The translations under genes were made by a program, and so were the position numbers. The notes beneath the pieces were generated by a model. The model saw only the letters and a list, made by a program, of their open reading frames with translations, searched no databases and was not told the origin of the DNA. From NCBI GenBank assembly GCA_017886645.1, contig JAGHJM010000068.1, forward strand, positions 1 to 49,094: 49,094 nt of DNA, read 5' to 3'. This stretch comes from Clostridia bacterium. GTDB lineage: Bacteria; Bacillota; Clostridia; TANB77; CAG-508. Within the stretch, counting starts at the first letter, position 1. Each line of letters starts with the position of its first letter. Below are positions 48,399-49,094 of this stretch, piece after piece.

Positions 48399-49094
48399 TC
48401 AATCACTTTTATCTTCTGCTGAAAAGTCAACTCCAAAAATTTCTTTACCAATTAAATATTTTTCAACATTCTTATTTTCAGAATTTTCGAATTCACTATC
48501 TACATCAACATAATATTGCATTGTAACTGTAATATCTGAATGTCCTAATATCTTTTTCAAAACTGCTGGAGCAATCTTAGCTTCAGCGCACCTAGTAGCA
48601 AATGTTCCTCTTAACATATGTGTATGAACATCAGTCTTTTGAACGATTTGACCTTTTTTATCTTTATCCTCATATATGCCTATTCCAAGTTTTAGTGCAA
48701 TTCTTTTTATACTACTATTAATAGTGTTTTCTATATACATTGTTTTGTCTTCTTTACAAAATAGTAGATGATTTTTATTTGGTATTTTATGCTCTAGTGC
48801 TGCTTCAACTATTCGTTTACTAATATTGGTCATAGTTAAAATTCTTTCACCATTTTCAGTTTTAGCAGTTTCACCAATTATTGCTTTCCCAGCAGTATTT
48901 TTAGTTTGAGTTTTTCTTATATAAATTTTTCCGTTTACCATGTCAATATCTTTTTCATAATCTAAAACTAATGCTTCTCCAATTCTCATTCCTGTAGTTA
49001 ATAGTAATAAAAACAGATATTTCTTATGACATTTTTCATATTTTACAGAATTTAAATAATCTACTAATTTCTTTTGTTCTTCAATGGTTAGAGA
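48399..49094 (-). CDS. Tyrosine recombinase/phage-type integrase, N-terminus truncated by the window edge
   Basis: LLLLTTGMRIGEAL (box I Arg), HMLRGTFATRCAEAKIAPAVLKKILGHSDITVTMQYYVDVDSE (HxLR...H...Y); reading frame is open to the end of the window. Confidence 0.93.
   Translation of the reverse strand, partial: SLTIEEQKKLVDYLNSVKYEKCHKKYLFLLLLTTGMRIGEALVLDYEKDIDMVNGKIYIRKTQTKNTAGKAIIGETAKTENGERILTMTNISKRIVEAALEHKIPNKNHLLFCKEDKTMYIENTINSSIKRIALKLGIGIYEDKDKKGQIVQKTDVHTHMLRGTFATRCAEAKIAPAVLKKILGHSDITVTMQYYVDVDSEFENSENKNVEKYLIGKEIFGVDFSAEDKSD

Noticed and set aside
1-49094. CRISPR arrays, Cas genes, restriction-modification or toxin-antitoxin defence systems
   Set aside because: None recognised on either strand by direct reading.

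Overview
AT-rich chromosomal window from an endospore-forming Clostridia-type Firmicute. Evidence for this: SleB/YpeB, tadA-SRP RNA-dnaX-ybaB-recR synteny, three tRNAs, and a strong bias to AGA for Arg. Most of it is housekeeping or transport: ABC-F proteins, MacB/FtsX-type exporters, CorA, Tex, HtrA, Hsp20 and two-component systems. Four parts stand out. (1) By manual reading, the codon CGG is almost absent in-frame. The three recognisable genes broken by a frameshift (Sir2, a pilin-like protein, an ABC-2 permease) are each broken exactly at an in-frame CGG, and each is repaired by skipping the C and reading GGA (Gly). This suggests CGG is an unassigned or hungry codon that promotes +1 frameshifting, or that CGGA is decoded as four bases. 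(2) A compact four-gene operon encodes an acyl-CoA/AMP ligase, a one-module C-A-T-reductase NRPS with a Gly-like specificity code, a sensor histidine kinase and an HD-GYP response regulator. It could make and sense an N-acyl-glycinal or N-acylethanolamine. (3) An isolated holin-endolysin cassette is preceded by tandem Spo0A-box-like sites, and a similar tandem pair lies in a second intergenic region. (4) The right end has an unusually GC-rich 71-aa ORFan, a strong terminator and a tyrosine recombinase running off the window. All calls come from reading the sequence; no database search was run.
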